Assembly (NCBI RefSeq): GCF_037440165.1
Contig: NZ_JBBIUQ010000004.1
Span: 1 to 64,000, forward strand
Direction of reading: 5' to 3'
Source: Ignavibacterium sp037440165
GTDB taxonomy: Bacteria > Bacteroidota > Ignavibacteria > Ignavibacteriales > Ignavibacteriaceae
Length of the DNA: 64,000 nucleotides
Every line of letters starts with the position of its first letter. Position 1 is the stretch's first letter. This document shows, piece by piece, positions 55,809-64,000 of this stretch. The notes beneath the pieces are model-generated. The model was not told the DNA's origin. It searched no databases and saw only the letters and a list, made by a program, of their open reading frames with translations. Both the position numbers and the translations under genes were made by a program.

Positions 55809-56405
55809 ATGCAAATTGCAGAGACGCTTTTAAAAGCAATTGATGAGTTAAGTAAACTCCCTGGGATTGGGAAGAAGACCGCTCAAAGATTGGCGCTGCA
55901 TATTATTAAAAATGATAAAGTGTCAGCAGAAAAGTTGGCAAAGGCAATTATGGATTTGAAGGACAAGTTAATGCTTTGCAAGAAATGTTTTAATCTTTCT
56001 GAAAATGAATTATGTGATATCTGTAAAAATCCTAAAAGAGATCAATCAACTATTTGTGTTGTTGAAGAAGTTAGTGATGTTATTGCTATTGAAAAATCAC
56101 ACGAGTTTAATGGTCTTTATCATGTTCTTGGAGGTGTTCTTTCACCATTGATGGGAATTGGTGCAGAGAATATCAGAATAAAAGAACTGATAAGCAGATT
56201 TCATGATGAAGAAATTAAAGAAGTAATTCTTGCGCTGAATCCAGATACTGAAGGTGAAACAACATCATTATATCTTGCTAAATTAATAAAACCGCTTCGT
56301 ATTAAAGTTACAAGAATTGCACGTGGAATTCCGATTGGCGGAGATCTTGAGTTCGCTGATGAAGCAACAATCGGAAAAGCAATGATTAACCGAATTGATT
56401 TATGA
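55809..56405 (+). CDS. recR: Recombination protein RecR
   Basis: 198 residues. Helix-hairpin-helix LSKLPGIGKKTAQRLALHII, four-cysteine zinc site CKKCFNLSENELCDICKNPK, a Toprim domain (ICVVEEVSDVIAIEKSHEFN; YHVLGGVLSPLMGIG), and the C-terminal Walker-like region ARGIPIGGDLEFADEATI. Loads RecA with RecO/RecF. The stop overlaps the next gene by 4 bp. Confidence 0.97.
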   Translation: MQIAETLLKAIDELSKLPGIGKKTAQRLALHIIKNDKVSAEKLAKAIMDLKDKLMLCKKCFNLSENELCDICKNPKRDQSTICVVEEVSDVIAIEKSHEFNGLYHVLGGVLSPLMGIGAENIRIKELISRFHDEEIKEVILALNPDTEGETTSLYLAKLIKPLRIKVTRIARGIPIGGDLEFADEATIGKAMINRIDL

Positions 56406-57142
56406 AAAAAGAATGGTTCGTCGAGTGGTTTAATACTGATGAATATTTAGCTGTTTATAAACACCGGAATGAAAAAGATGCTGAATGCCATATAAAATTT
56501 TTACTTTCAAAAATAAATTTACCTGCGAATTCTTCAATACTTGATCTGGCTTGCGGTTCCGGTAGACACTCAATTCTTTTAGCAAAAGAAGGTTACAATG
56601 TTACTGGTGTGGATTTGAGTGATAAATTACTTTCCGAAGCAATTAAAAATTCTAAAGCAGAAAATCTTGAAATAGAATTTATTAAATCTGACATCAGAGA
56701 TTTCTTCACAAAGAAAAAGTTTAATCTTATCCTGAACCTTTTTACTAGTTTTGGTTATTTTGAAACTGATGAAGAAAATCTGCTGATCTTCAAAAAATCT
56801 TTTGAGTTTTTATCAAATAAAGGTTATTTCGTTTTGGATTACTTCAATAAAGACTATCTTGAAAAAAATCTTGTACTATTTTCAAAAGAAGAAAATGATA
56901 ATTACACAATTATTCAGGAAAGAAAAATTGTTAATCAAAGAGTAATAAAGAAAATTACTATTGAGCGAAATGGAACTACTGAGAACTATTACGAATCCGT
57001 AAAACTTTATGACTCAAAATTCCTTACAAAAAAGTTGAAAGAAATTGGATTTGAAATTGTAAATTTGTTTGGAGATTTTTTCGAAATCGAATTCAACCAA
57101 TTTTCTTCGCCAAGATTTGTTGCAATATGCCAAAAACCTTAA
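56402..57142 (+). CDS. Class I SAM-dependent methyltransferase
   Basis: 246 residues. Motif I ILDLACGSGRHSILLAKEGY and the acidic end of strand 2 GVDLSDKLL bind SAM; FNLILNLFTSFGYF is motif IV. The C-terminal half is an extra beta domain as in small-molecule methyltransferases. Substrate unknown. Coupled to recR upstream; overlaps the following lipoprotein by 16 bp. Confidence 0.85.
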   Translation: MKKEWFVEWFNTDEYLAVYKHRNEKDAECHIKFLLSKINLPANSSILDLACGSGRHSILLAKEGYNVTGVDLSDKLLSEAIKNSKAENLEIEFIKSDIRDFFTKKKFNLILNLFTSFGYFETDEENLLIFKKSFEFLSNKGYFVLDYFNKDYLEKNLVLFSKEENDNYTIIQERKIVNQRVIKKITIERNGTTENYYESVKLYDSKFLTKKLKEIGFEIVNLFGDFFEIEFNQFSSPRFVAICQKP

Positions 57143-57714
57143 TTCAAATATTATTTATAATTTTTGTATTGTTTACTTCCGGTTGTGATTTGTTTAATAC
57201 AAGAGATCCAGAAAATCCAGACGAAAATCGTGCAAATTTCCAACCGCCAAAACAACCATCAATCGTAATAGAAAACCTGAAAAATTCTTTCAATGATAAA
57301 AATACTCAGAATTACATTTTATGTTTTGTTGATACATTATTTGTAAATAAACAATTCATTTTCCTGCCATCCAGCGAAGCTGCTTCCACATATGCTTTTT
57401 TAACTCAGGATTGGAGCCTCGATGCTGAACGTCGTTATTTCAATAGCGTAATCTCCAAAGTACCGAAAGATTTTCCAATGACTCTCACTTTCAGTGATGA
57501 AAATTATAGCAGTTTGTCTGGTGATACTTTGATTTATTCAGCGAATTATTTTATAAATATTCCACATAGTTCATCTGAACCAAAAAATTATTCTGGTAAT
57601 CTTCAGTTTAATATGATTCGCGACGATCGTTCTGATTGGTCAATTTATTATTGGAAAGATACGAGAAGCAGTAATCTTCCAAGTTGGAGTGAATTGAAAG
57701 GGATTTTTTATTAA
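57127..57714 (+). CDS. Lipoprotein of unknown function, first of a tandem pair
   Basis: 195 residues. MPKTLIQILFIIFVLFTSGC is a lipoprotein signal with lipobox TSGC. The mature part (VIENLKNSFNDKNTQNYILC, FLTQDWSLDAERRYFNSVIS, WSIYYWKDTRSSN) has the helix-then-sheet order and the terminal W-x-I-x-x-W element of NTF2-like folds. The next gene encodes a similar protein. No named family. Confidence 0.75.
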   Translation: MPKTLIQILFIIFVLFTSGCDLFNTRDPENPDENRANFQPPKQPSIVIENLKNSFNDKNTQNYILCFVDTLFVNKQFIFLPSSEAASTYAFLTQDWSLDAERRYFNSVISKVPKDFPMTLTFSDENYSSLSGDTLIYSANYFINIPHSSSEPKNYSGNLQFNMIRDDRSDWSIYYWKDTRSSNLPSWSELKGIFY

Positions 57715-58213
57715 TAGGTTTGTTCAAATATCGTTGTTGATATTTTTTGTGGGTTGTACTAATCCATTTGCACCATCGTTTGATGAAAATATTGGTGATG
57801 ATAAACCTCCAATTTCGGATCAGAAAGACATCAATGGTGTTTTTCAAAACTTTCAATATTCTTATACATTTAAAGACACAACAATTTACGGACAACTTTT
57901 AACTCAGGATTTTATTTTTACTTATCGTGATTACGATCAGGGATTTGATGTATCGTGGGGAAGAGATGATGAGATGAGAACAACATTAGGTTTGTTTCAA
58001 AATGTTCAGAGACTCGATTTAGTTTGGAATAATATTATTTTGTTAACTCAGGACTCTTTGACAGCAAATGTTGTAAGAAGTTTTAATCTTACAATTATTT
58101 TTAATCCAACTAATGTCATTAGGGTTGATGGCAGAGTAAATCTCGCCCTGCGGAAAAATCCTGAAAGTGAAAAATGGCAAATAGCTCGTTGGCTTGATGA
58201 ATCTAATTTTTAA
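57710..58213 (+). CDS. Lipoprotein of unknown function, second of a tandem pair, probable ATT start
   Basis: 167 residues if read from ATT at 57710, giving an n-region and signal INRFVQISLLIFFVGC with lipobox FVGC. AAAGGG ends 7 bp before that ATT, and it overlaps the previous stop by 3 bp. The nearest conventional start, TTG at 57734, would leave only MLIFFVGC, with no basic n-region and too short a core. The mature protein (FQNFQYSYTFKDTTIYGQLL, TQDFIFTYRDYDQGFDVSWG, WQIARWLDE) looks related to its neighbour and to NTF2-like folds. The 5' end is the uncertain point. Confidence 0.6.
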   Translation: MNRFVQISLLIFFVGCTNPFAPSFDENIGDDKPPISDQKDINGVFQNFQYSYTFKDTTIYGQLLTQDFIFTYRDYDQGFDVSWGRDDEMRTTLGLFQNVQRLDLVWNNIILLTQDSLTANVVRSFNLTIIFNPTNVIRVDGRVNLALRKNPESEKWQIARWLDESNF

Positions 58214-58224
58214 AGAAGGAAATA

Positions 58225-59088
58225 ATGAGTTTTATTATTAAAGAATCTTTAAAACTTATCGTAAGATCAAAATTAAATTTTTTCCTGAATCTTATTTCAC
58301 TTACTCTATGTGTGTTACTTATAGTCATTTCTTTTTATCTCATCAGAGCTTCTAAATTTTTACAGGAATATGTCCAGCAAAATATTTCTCTCAGTGTTTT
58401 TATAAAAGAAAACATATCGCAAGAGGAATTAAATAGTTTTGCTGAAAAATTGAATCAACAACCTTATACATTTAAAACGGAATTTATCTCTAAAGAAAAA
58501 GCTGCTGAAATATTTTTAAGGGAAACCGGCGAAGACTTCAAAAAAATTCTAGATTACAATCCATTGCCAGCTTCTTTCACACTCTATCTTAAACCAGGTT
58601 ACTCTGTTTCTGATTCATTAAACATCATAATATCTTCATTGCAGAAAGAGGATTTAGTTAACGAGGTTGTATCAAAAATGGAGTTCTTACAAAAAGTAAT
58701 TTCATTTTCAGAAAAGATAAAACTTTATATTTTTGTTATTACTGGTTTGATGCTTGTTGTATCCATTTATCTGGTTTTCAGCACTGTTAAATTAATCCTT
58801 AACTCAAAGTATGAAGAACTTGAAACGATGAAATTAGTTGGTGCAAAGCTCAGCACGATAAAACTTCCAATTTTATTAAATATAGTTTTTGTTGGATTAC
58901 TTGCGGGAGCGATTTCTTTAATAATTATTAACACAGTTTTAAGATTTTTTGAAACCGGCATTTCATCACTTATAAATGTGACTGGCTTTGATTTTATATT
59001 GATGATTTTATTTCTGTTACTTGTCGGTCCAGTTATCGGATTATTAGTATCACTTATTGCACTGAGAAAAATTTCATTAAGAGTTTAA
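58225..59088 (+). CDS. ftsX: Cell-division ABC transporter permease FtsX
   Basis: 287 residues. Four transmembrane helices (about 18-42, 167-190, 208-232, 252-280) with a large periplasmic loop between 1 and 2 (VQQNISLSVFIKENISQEEL ... DYNPLPASFTLYL) typical of FtsX, and the YEELETMKLVGAKLSTIKLP coupling helix. With FtsE it activates septal murein hydrolases. ftsE is not in the window. AAGGA lies 8 bp before the ATG. Confidence 0.93.
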   Translation: MSFIIKESLKLIVRSKLNFFLNLISLTLCVLLIVISFYLIRASKFLQEYVQQNISLSVFIKENISQEELNSFAEKLNQQPYTFKTEFISKEKAAEIFLRETGEDFKKILDYNPLPASFTLYLKPGYSVSDSLNIIISSLQKEDLVNEVVSKMEFLQKVISFSEKIKLYIFVITGLMLVVSIYLVFSTVKLILNSKYEELETMKLVGAKLSTIKLPILLNIVFVGLLAGAISLIIINTVLRFFETGISSLINVTGFDFILMILFLLLVGPVIGLLVSLIALRKISLRV

Positions 59089-59117
59089 TCAGATTAATTA
59101 TATTTTAACTTTATCAT

Positions 59118-59125
59118 TAACTTTG
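59118..59125 (+). promoter_or_regulatory. Possible -7 box before the polysaccharide export operon
   Basis: TAACTTTG at 59118-59125 matches TAnnTTTG; the -33 position carries TTA, not TTG. If used, transcription would start near 59132, after the ATG at 59130, which supports the start at 59145 for the next gene. Confidence 0.4.
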
Positions 59126-59144
59126 CAACATGAAATATCTATCA

Positions 59145-60740
59145 ATGAAAAGAAAATTGAAAAGTAAATTTATCATAATCATCTGTTTATTATCACTCGA
59201 TTCCTTACAGGCGCAGGTTTTCCCGAATTATGCTGAGAGGGAAATGTTTGGAATTAAAGATTCAACAATTTTTGCTCAATTATTATCGCTGTCATCAGAA
59301 GGCGCACTTGATGCTAATGAATACAAAGTTGGACCGGGAGATTTATTATTTATTTCCATAAGCGGAATAGATGAAAAAAACTTTTCTGTGAACATTGATC
59401 CTGAAGGATTTCTGTACATCCCGCGAATTGGCGTTCTTGATTTAAGAAACAAAACTCTTGCAGAAGCTAAAAACATAATAAGACAACGACTTCTGAAAAG
59501 CTTTAAAGATGTGGACATTCATATCTCATTAAATAGTTACCGAAAGATAAAAGTCTCACTAATTGGAAATATAAAAAGCCCTTCAACATATGTTCTCAGC
59601 TCATCATCCAGACTTTTGGATTTATTTGTAATCTCATCGGGATTAACGACCACATCAGATATCAGAAATATTTTAATAACATCAAAAGATGGCAGTAGTA
59701 AGAAATTTGACTTACTCAGATTTCTCAGACTTGGTGACTATTCTCAAAATCCTTATTTAAATGATGGTGACATAGTTAGAATTGATAAAGTTGAAAAAAC
59801 AATTTCATTATTTGGACAAATAAAATTCATTGGTAATTATGAATTTAAAGAAGGTGAGACCTTCGATGAGATTTTGCAAATTGCCCGAGGATTATCATTT
59901 AAGGCGCGAAAAGATTCTATCGAAATTATTCGCTTTACTGAAGATGGTAAATCACAATACAGCTTATTTTACAGCTATGAGCAAATTCAGAAAGAAAAAA
60001 TTAAAATTCAAAACAGAGATTTCATTATAGTCAGAGAAATTCCAGATTACTTTGATGTTCAGTATGTTCAATTAAATGGTGAAATAAAATATCCAGGTGT
60101 TTATAAAATTAAAAAAGATGAAACAACGCTGAGTCAGATAATTAATGAAGCTGGTGGCTTCAAAGAGAAAGCTTCTTTAAAAGATGCAATACTTTACAGA
60201 ACAAAAGCTGATTCAACTTATGATCCTGAATTGGAAAGACTGAGATTGATTCCCAGAGCAGATATGACTGATGATGAATACGATTATCTTAAAGCTCGTT
60301 CCCGTCAGAAAAGAGGAAGAGTAGTTGTTGATTTCGAAAAATTGTTTGATCAAAAAGATTATTCGGAAGATGTAGTTCTTAAAATTGGTGATATCATTTC
60401 GATTCCCGAAAAGAAAGAATATATATCTATAATTGGTCAGGTTGTAAATCCCGGCAACATCTCTTACAAATCCGGTTTAACGATTGAAGATTATGTCAAC
60501 ATTGCTGGTGGATTTAGCTGGCGGGCTAAAGAGAATGATGTTCGCGTAATACGTGCTAACACTGGTGAATGGGTTGAAGCTGATGAAGTGGCTGAGCTTA
60601 AGCCCGGCGATACTATTTGGGTTCCTGAGGATCCGCCAGGACCAAAATTCTGGGAAGTTTTCACAACAAGTTTACAAGTATTAGGACAAGTTGCAGCGAT
60701 TGTAGCTGCAACAGTTGCAGTAATTGTAGCAACGAGGTAA
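59145..60740 (+). CDS. Polysaccharide export protein (Wza-like, SLBB domains)
   Basis: 531 residues from the ATG at 59145, where MKRKLKSKFIIIICLLSLDS begins a signal sequence; ATG at 59130 is in frame. The Poly_export domain (YKVGPGDLLFISISGIDEKN, PEGFLYIPRIGVLDLRNK) is at about 50-150. It is followed by at least three SLBB domains (SLIGNIKSPSTYVLSS, LNGEIKYPGVYKIKKDE, SIIGQVVNPGNISYKSG) and a C-terminal membrane helix (LGQVAAIVAATVAVIVATR). Forms the outer-membrane channel for capsule or exopolysaccharide. No lipobox; the Wzz-type gene follows 3 bp later. Confidence 0.93.
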   Translation: MKRKLKSKFIIIICLLSLDSLQAQVFPNYAEREMFGIKDSTIFAQLLSLSSEGALDANEYKVGPGDLLFISISGIDEKNFSVNIDPEGFLYIPRIGVLDLRNKTLAEAKNIIRQRLLKSFKDVDIHISLNSYRKIKVSLIGNIKSPSTYVLSSSSRLLDLFVISSGLTTTSDIRNILITSKDGSSKKFDLLRFLRLGDYSQNPYLNDGDIVRIDKVEKTISLFGQIKFIGNYEFKEGETFDEILQIARGLSFKARKDSIEIIRFTEDGKSQYSLFYSYEQIQKEKIKIQNRDFIIVREIPDYFDVQYVQLNGEIKYPGVYKIKKDETTLSQIINEAGGFKEKASLKDAILYRTKADSTYDPELERLRLIPRADMTDDEYDYLKARSRQKRGRVVVDFEKLFDQKDYSEDVVLKIGDIISIPEKKEYISIIGQVVNPGNISYKSGLTIEDYVNIAGGFSWRAKENDVRVIRANTGEWVEADEVAELKPGDTIWVPEDPPGPKFWEVFTTSLQVLGQVAAIVAATVAVIVATR

Positions 60741-60743
60741 AAA

Positions 60744-61892
60744 ATGGATTTCCACACAATATTACATACGATTTTAGTTAATTGGAAAAGAATAATAACT
60801 ATTACTGTTTCCTCAACTCTTATTTTGTTTTTGATTTTTATGTTTGTTTATCCACATACTTATAAATCAACTGTAATAATTTTACCGCCCGAAAAAAGCT
60901 CTTCCTTCATGGGTTTAAGCAGCTTATTGGCACAACAAAATATGACTTCATTATTATCACCAAGTCTTTCTAATGCAAGTTCACAACTATATGCAGAAAT
61001 TCTTAAAAGCAGAACAGCATCTATGTATGTTATTAATAAGCTCGGAATTCAAAAAGAATATGGTGAAGGTGATATTAATGTTGCTGCTAACAAGCTTAGT
61101 AAAGACTTAGATATTGAAATCACAAAAGAAGGGCTTATTAAAGTTTCAGTCGAATATTCCTCTCGTTATTTTCCGCTAATGATTGATGATCTTACAAAAG
61201 TAAAAAAAAAATCAGCTAATTTAACAAATACTTTTGTTGAAGCACTAGATAATATCAATAGAGAAAAATTAACCTCAAAATCAAAAAAAGTGAGAATATT
61301 TTTAGAACATCAGATTGCACAAACAAGGACTACTCTAGATTCTGTTGAGTCAGCACTCCAGGATTTCCAAAAGAACAATAAAACAATTTCATTACCTGAT
61401 CAACTTAAAGCATCTTTGGAAAATGCAGCTAAATTAAAAGCTGAGATAGCTCAAACAGAAATTGAATTAGGACTTATGAAATTTAACATTAAGCAAGATG
61501 ATAAAATTTATCAGTCTTTGCTTAGAAAATTAGAACAGCTTAAGCAACAATATGAAAATATTGAATCTGGAAATGCAGACTATCTTTTATCATTTGAAAG
61601 AATTCCTAGTTTAGGCAAACAACTTACTTCTTTGTTGAGAGAGGTTAAAATCCAAAATGAAATTTATATTTTTCTGCAACAACAGTTTTATAAAGAGAAA
61701 ATTGAAGAGAATAGGGATTTGCCAACGGTAGATGTTCTTGATCCAGCAATTCCTCCCAACCGTCCTGTTTCTCCTAGGTTATTTTTTTCAACTTTGCTAG
61801 GCAGTCTATTTGCGTTTTTGATTTCAAGTTTTATTCTCCTTATTAAGGAAAATAAAATAATTGCTTCCCACGATAAGCATATTAAAAAATAA
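60744..61892 (+). CDS. Wzz/GNVR-type chain-length determinant, no kinase domain
   Basis: 382 residues. N-terminal transmembrane helix (about 18-36), a Wzz motif (TYKSTVIILPPEKSSSFMGL), a long coiled coil (about 190-285), a proline-rich PAIPPNRPVSPRLFF, and a C-terminal membrane helix. It sets the length of polysaccharide chains as the periplasmic partner of the export channel. The C-terminal BY-kinase of the Wzc type is absent. Ends in a 1-bp overlap with the next gene (TAATGA). Confidence 0.9.
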   Translation: MDFHTILHTILVNWKRIITITVSSTLILFLIFMFVYPHTYKSTVIILPPEKSSSFMGLSSLLAQQNMTSLLSPSLSNASSQLYAEILKSRTASMYVINKLGIQKEYGEGDINVAANKLSKDLDIEITKEGLIKVSVEYSSRYFPLMIDDLTKVKKKSANLTNTFVEALDNINREKLTSKSKKVRIFLEHQIAQTRTTLDSVESALQDFQKNNKTISLPDQLKASLENAAKLKAEIAQTEIELGLMKFNIKQDDKIYQSLLRKLEQLKQQYENIESGNADYLLSFERIPSLGKQLTSLLREVKIQNEIYIFLQQQFYKEKIEENRDLPTVDVLDPAIPPNRPVSPRLFFSTLLGSLFAFLISSFILLIKENKIIASHDKHIKK

Positions 61893-62617
61893 TGACCATA
61901 GACTATAGAAAAAAATACTATGACTCTTATTATACAGCTTTCAACTCTCAGATTTCCAAAATTGATGCTAAAATTATAGACAGCTTATTTGCCCATTATG
62001 ATTATAAAGTCCTGCCACACTTAAATAATTTTGCAAAGGATTCTTTAATATTAGAACTTGGTTGTGGACCAGGTTATCTTCTAGACTATTTGAAATTAAA
62101 TGGCTTTAATAATATTACAGGAGTTGATATTTCTCAGGAACAAGTTGAATTAGCTAATTCAAAAGGGCATCATGTACTGCTGGATGATATTTTTAATTAT
62201 TTTAGAAACTCATCAGATAAATTTGATATCATTTTTGCTTTTGATTTGATTGAACATTTTACGAAAGATGAACTGCTCGAATTGACTAATTTAATATTTA
62301 ACTCACTTAGTGATGCCGGATTATTTATAATCAGAACTCCAAATGGACAGGGTTATTTTTCAGGACATATAATTTATGGTGATCTTACTCATCAAACTAT
62401 TTTTACACCTAATTCTCTAACTCAGCTGCTCGCTAACGCAGGTTTTAATAATATTGATTTTAGTGAAAACGCTCCCGTTAAAAAAAATCTTACGGGAATA
62501 GTTCGGGCAACTTTGTGGAGCGTAATCAAATCGATTTTAAATTTTACTTTGATGATTGAAAATGGTGGTTCACAAAAAATTTGGACAAGAGATTTTTATT
62601 GTTTTGCAAAAAAGTGA
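61892..62617 (+). CDS. Class I SAM-dependent methyltransferase in polysaccharide locus
   Basis: 241 residues. Motif I ILELGCGPGYLLDYLK, GVDISQEQVELA for strand 2, and IIFAFDLIEHFTKDELLEL for motif IV, as in the UbiG/Methyltransf_11 type. Position in the export locus suggests O-methylation of a sugar residue or chain end; inference only. No membrane anchor at the C-terminus. Confidence 0.85.
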   Translation: MTIDYRKKYYDSYYTAFNSQISKIDAKIIDSLFAHYDYKVLPHLNNFAKDSLILELGCGPGYLLDYLKLNGFNNITGVDISQEQVELANSKGHHVLLDDIFNYFRNSSDKFDIIFAFDLIEHFTKDELLELTNLIFNSLSDAGLFIIRTPNGQGYFSGHIIYGDLTHQTIFTPNSLTQLLANAGFNNIDFSENAPVKKNLTGIVRATLWSVIKSILNFTLMIENGGSQKIWTRDFYCFAKK

Positions 62618-62631
62618 TTTGAAATCAGGAT

Positions 62632-64000
62632 ATGAAAAAGATCTCATCTATAGGTACTGCTGCAATTGTTTTAACCTTATTTGGATTTCTGAGTAAAGCA
62701 ACTGGATTTTTCAGAGAAATTTTATTTGCTAATTATTTTGGTCTCTCTCGCGATTATGAATTTTATCTCGTTGCTTCCATAATTCCAATTACTTTAAATT
62801 CAATTTCACTATATATCTATCAGAATTATTTTATTCCTACTTATTCGAGACAAAATCAAGATGATAATGAAAAGGCATCACAATTTGTAAAAAGAGTTTT
62901 AATAAATTCATTATTTATCTCAGTTGTTTCATTATTGATTTTAATAATCTTCAGGATACAGATATTAGAAGTATACATTGGCACACAATTCATCTCGAAA
63001 AAAACAGAATTACTTTTTATCATTTTTAGTTGTACAGTTCCATTCGGAATAATTTCAGGATTTCTTACTGCTTATTTACAAACAAAATTTAATTTTAAAT
63101 CACCTGCAATTGCTGGCTTAATGCTTAATATATTTACTATAATAGCTCTACTGGTTTTCAAAGAAAGTAATATCATAATTATTGCTTTGGCATATTTTGC
63201 AGGAATATTTGTACAGACAGTAATTCTCTTTAAAGTATCTAAAATTTGGCAAATAGTTCTTCAAAAATTTCAGAATCCACTGACGGGATTTGTTTCTCAG
63301 AATTCACCGATCATTTGGATAATCTTAATAGAAGTTATTGGCCAACTTTATGTTTTATCCGACAGATATTTTTTGTCTAAAGTTGACCAAGGTGGAATTG
63401 CCGCTATAAATTATGCAACAACCATTTTTCTTCTGCCAATTTCAATCATTACTATCTCAATATCTACTGCAATACTTCCCAAATTTTCTCAACTAGCATC
63501 CTCAAAACTGGATTCAGAACTTAAAACAAAACTTAGTACAGCATTAACTAATACTTCTTTAATTTTTATTCCAATAACATTCCTTTTTATTTTTTTCGGA
63601 AGAGAAGTAATAAGAATTTTATTTGAACGTGGCAATTTTAATTTTCAAAGTACACAGATGACTTATGAAGTTTTATTTTATCTTTCATTAAGTTTACTTT
63701 TTTATAGTCTTTACGGAATTCTAAATAAAATATTTTATGTATATGAAATGGTGAGAACTCTATTTTTTGTGACTGTTCTTGGGGTCTGTGTCAAGTTACT
63801 ATTTAATTTTATTCTTGTCGATTCTATGAAGCAGAATGGTTTGGTAATATCAACTTCATCAAGTTATATATTTTTCTTTATAATGAGTGTACTGATTATT
63901 CATAGGAGATTAAAAATTCTTGACATAAAAAACATATTTAAAAAAATATTATTCTATACTTTTAATGGATTATTCTCTTTAACTATTACTAAAATATTGA
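62632..64000 (+). CDS. MurJ/MviN-type lipid flippase, cut by window end
   Basis: 456 codons to the window edge with no stop. MKKISSIGTAAIVLTLFGFL, then SKATGFFREILFANYFGLS, matches the MurJ/MviN N-terminus (SxxTxxSRxxGxxRE). Twelve or so hydrophobic helices follow, with IAAINYATTIFLLPISIITI and ILFERGNFNFQSTQMTYEVL at the positions of the MurJ signatures. Family members move lipid-linked cell-wall or O-antigen precursors across the inner membrane. In this locus it may be the exopolysaccharide flippase rather than the essential MurJ. Starts 14 bp after the methyltransferase. Confidence 0.88.
   Translation, partial: MKKISSIGTAAIVLTLFGFLSKATGFFREILFANYFGLSRDYEFYLVASIIPITLNSISLYIYQNYFIPTYSRQNQDDNEKASQFVKRVLINSLFISVVSLLILIIFRIQILEVYIGTQFISKKTELLFIIFSCTVPFGIISGFLTAYLQTKFNFKSPAIAGLMLNIFTIIALLVFKESNIIIIALAYFAGIFVQTVILFKVSKIWQIVLQKFQNPLTGFVSQNSPIIWIILIEVIGQLYVLSDRYFLSKVDQGGIAAINYATTIFLLPISIITISISTAILPKFSQLASSKLDSELKTKLSTALTNTSLIFIPITFLFIFFGREVIRILFERGNFNFQSTQMTYEVLFYLSLSLLFYSLYGILNKIFYVYEMVRTLFFVTVLGVCVKLLFNFILVDSMKQNGLVISTSSSYIFFFIMSVLIIHRRLKILDIKNIFKKILFYTFNGLFSLTITKIL

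Overview
The window is a gene-dense, AT-rich stretch of a free-living Gram-negative chromosome. The likely source is the Bacteroidota/Chlorobi side of the tree, most probably Ignavibacteria; this is inferred from gene content, not from a marker search. Supporting points are surface proteins with fibronectin-like modules, a TonB receptor with a carboxypeptidase-regulatory N-domain, solo four-helix-bundle (23S intervening-sequence type) proteins, and several copies of the Bacteroidota-type promoter TTG-N20-TAnnTTTG. No tRNA, rRNA, CRISPR array, prophage or transposase was seen.

Layout. 1-9788 (minus): three tandem genes for very large exported proteins, two of which share a paralogous N-terminal module. 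The first-transcribed one carries two copies of a peptide that looks like a piece of elongation factor Tu. 10170-13279 (plus): a transsulfuration pair (cystathionine beta-synthase and cystathionine gamma-lyase/synthase) interrupted by a repeat-flanked, frameshifted four-helix-bundle cassette. 13378-17665: envelope genes including a TonB-dependent receptor. 17686-26445: xseA-xseB-dxs-oxidoreductase, a PhoB/PhoR-like two-component pair, and two membrane glycosyltransferases. 26549-27127: rplU-rpmA, closed by a terminator shared with mdh on the other strand. 28243-30625 (minus): an RsbW-like kinase and a predicted outer-membrane barrel. 30793-35299: nuoABCDEF ending in a hairpin. 35444-43284: thyA-folA-mutL, then methylmalonyl-CoA mutase large subunit with its own promoter, a UbiA-type prenyltransferase, a lipoprotein, a CNNM/CorC protein and a DCC protein. 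43413-47511: tgt-yajC-ribBA and an NfeD-type protease. 47567-55358 (minus): sucD-ndk-lipoprotein, gatA plus an acetyltransferase, and a mixed operon (PurC-like, psd, pssA, purS, purQ, tatA). 55483-64000 (plus): ybaB-recR-methyltransferase, two lipoproteins, ftsX, then a polysaccharide export locus (Wza-like, Wzz-like, methyltransferase, MurJ/MviN-type flippase cut by the window end).

Most genes are core metabolism (sulfur amino acids, isoprenoids, complex I, folate/dTMP, TCA cycle, purines, phosphatidylethanolamine, riboflavin). The unusual material is concentrated in the first 12 kb and in a few oddities of otherwise ordinary genes: a lysine-rich tail on SucD, a PurC homologue lacking active-site residues, and a probable AUU start.
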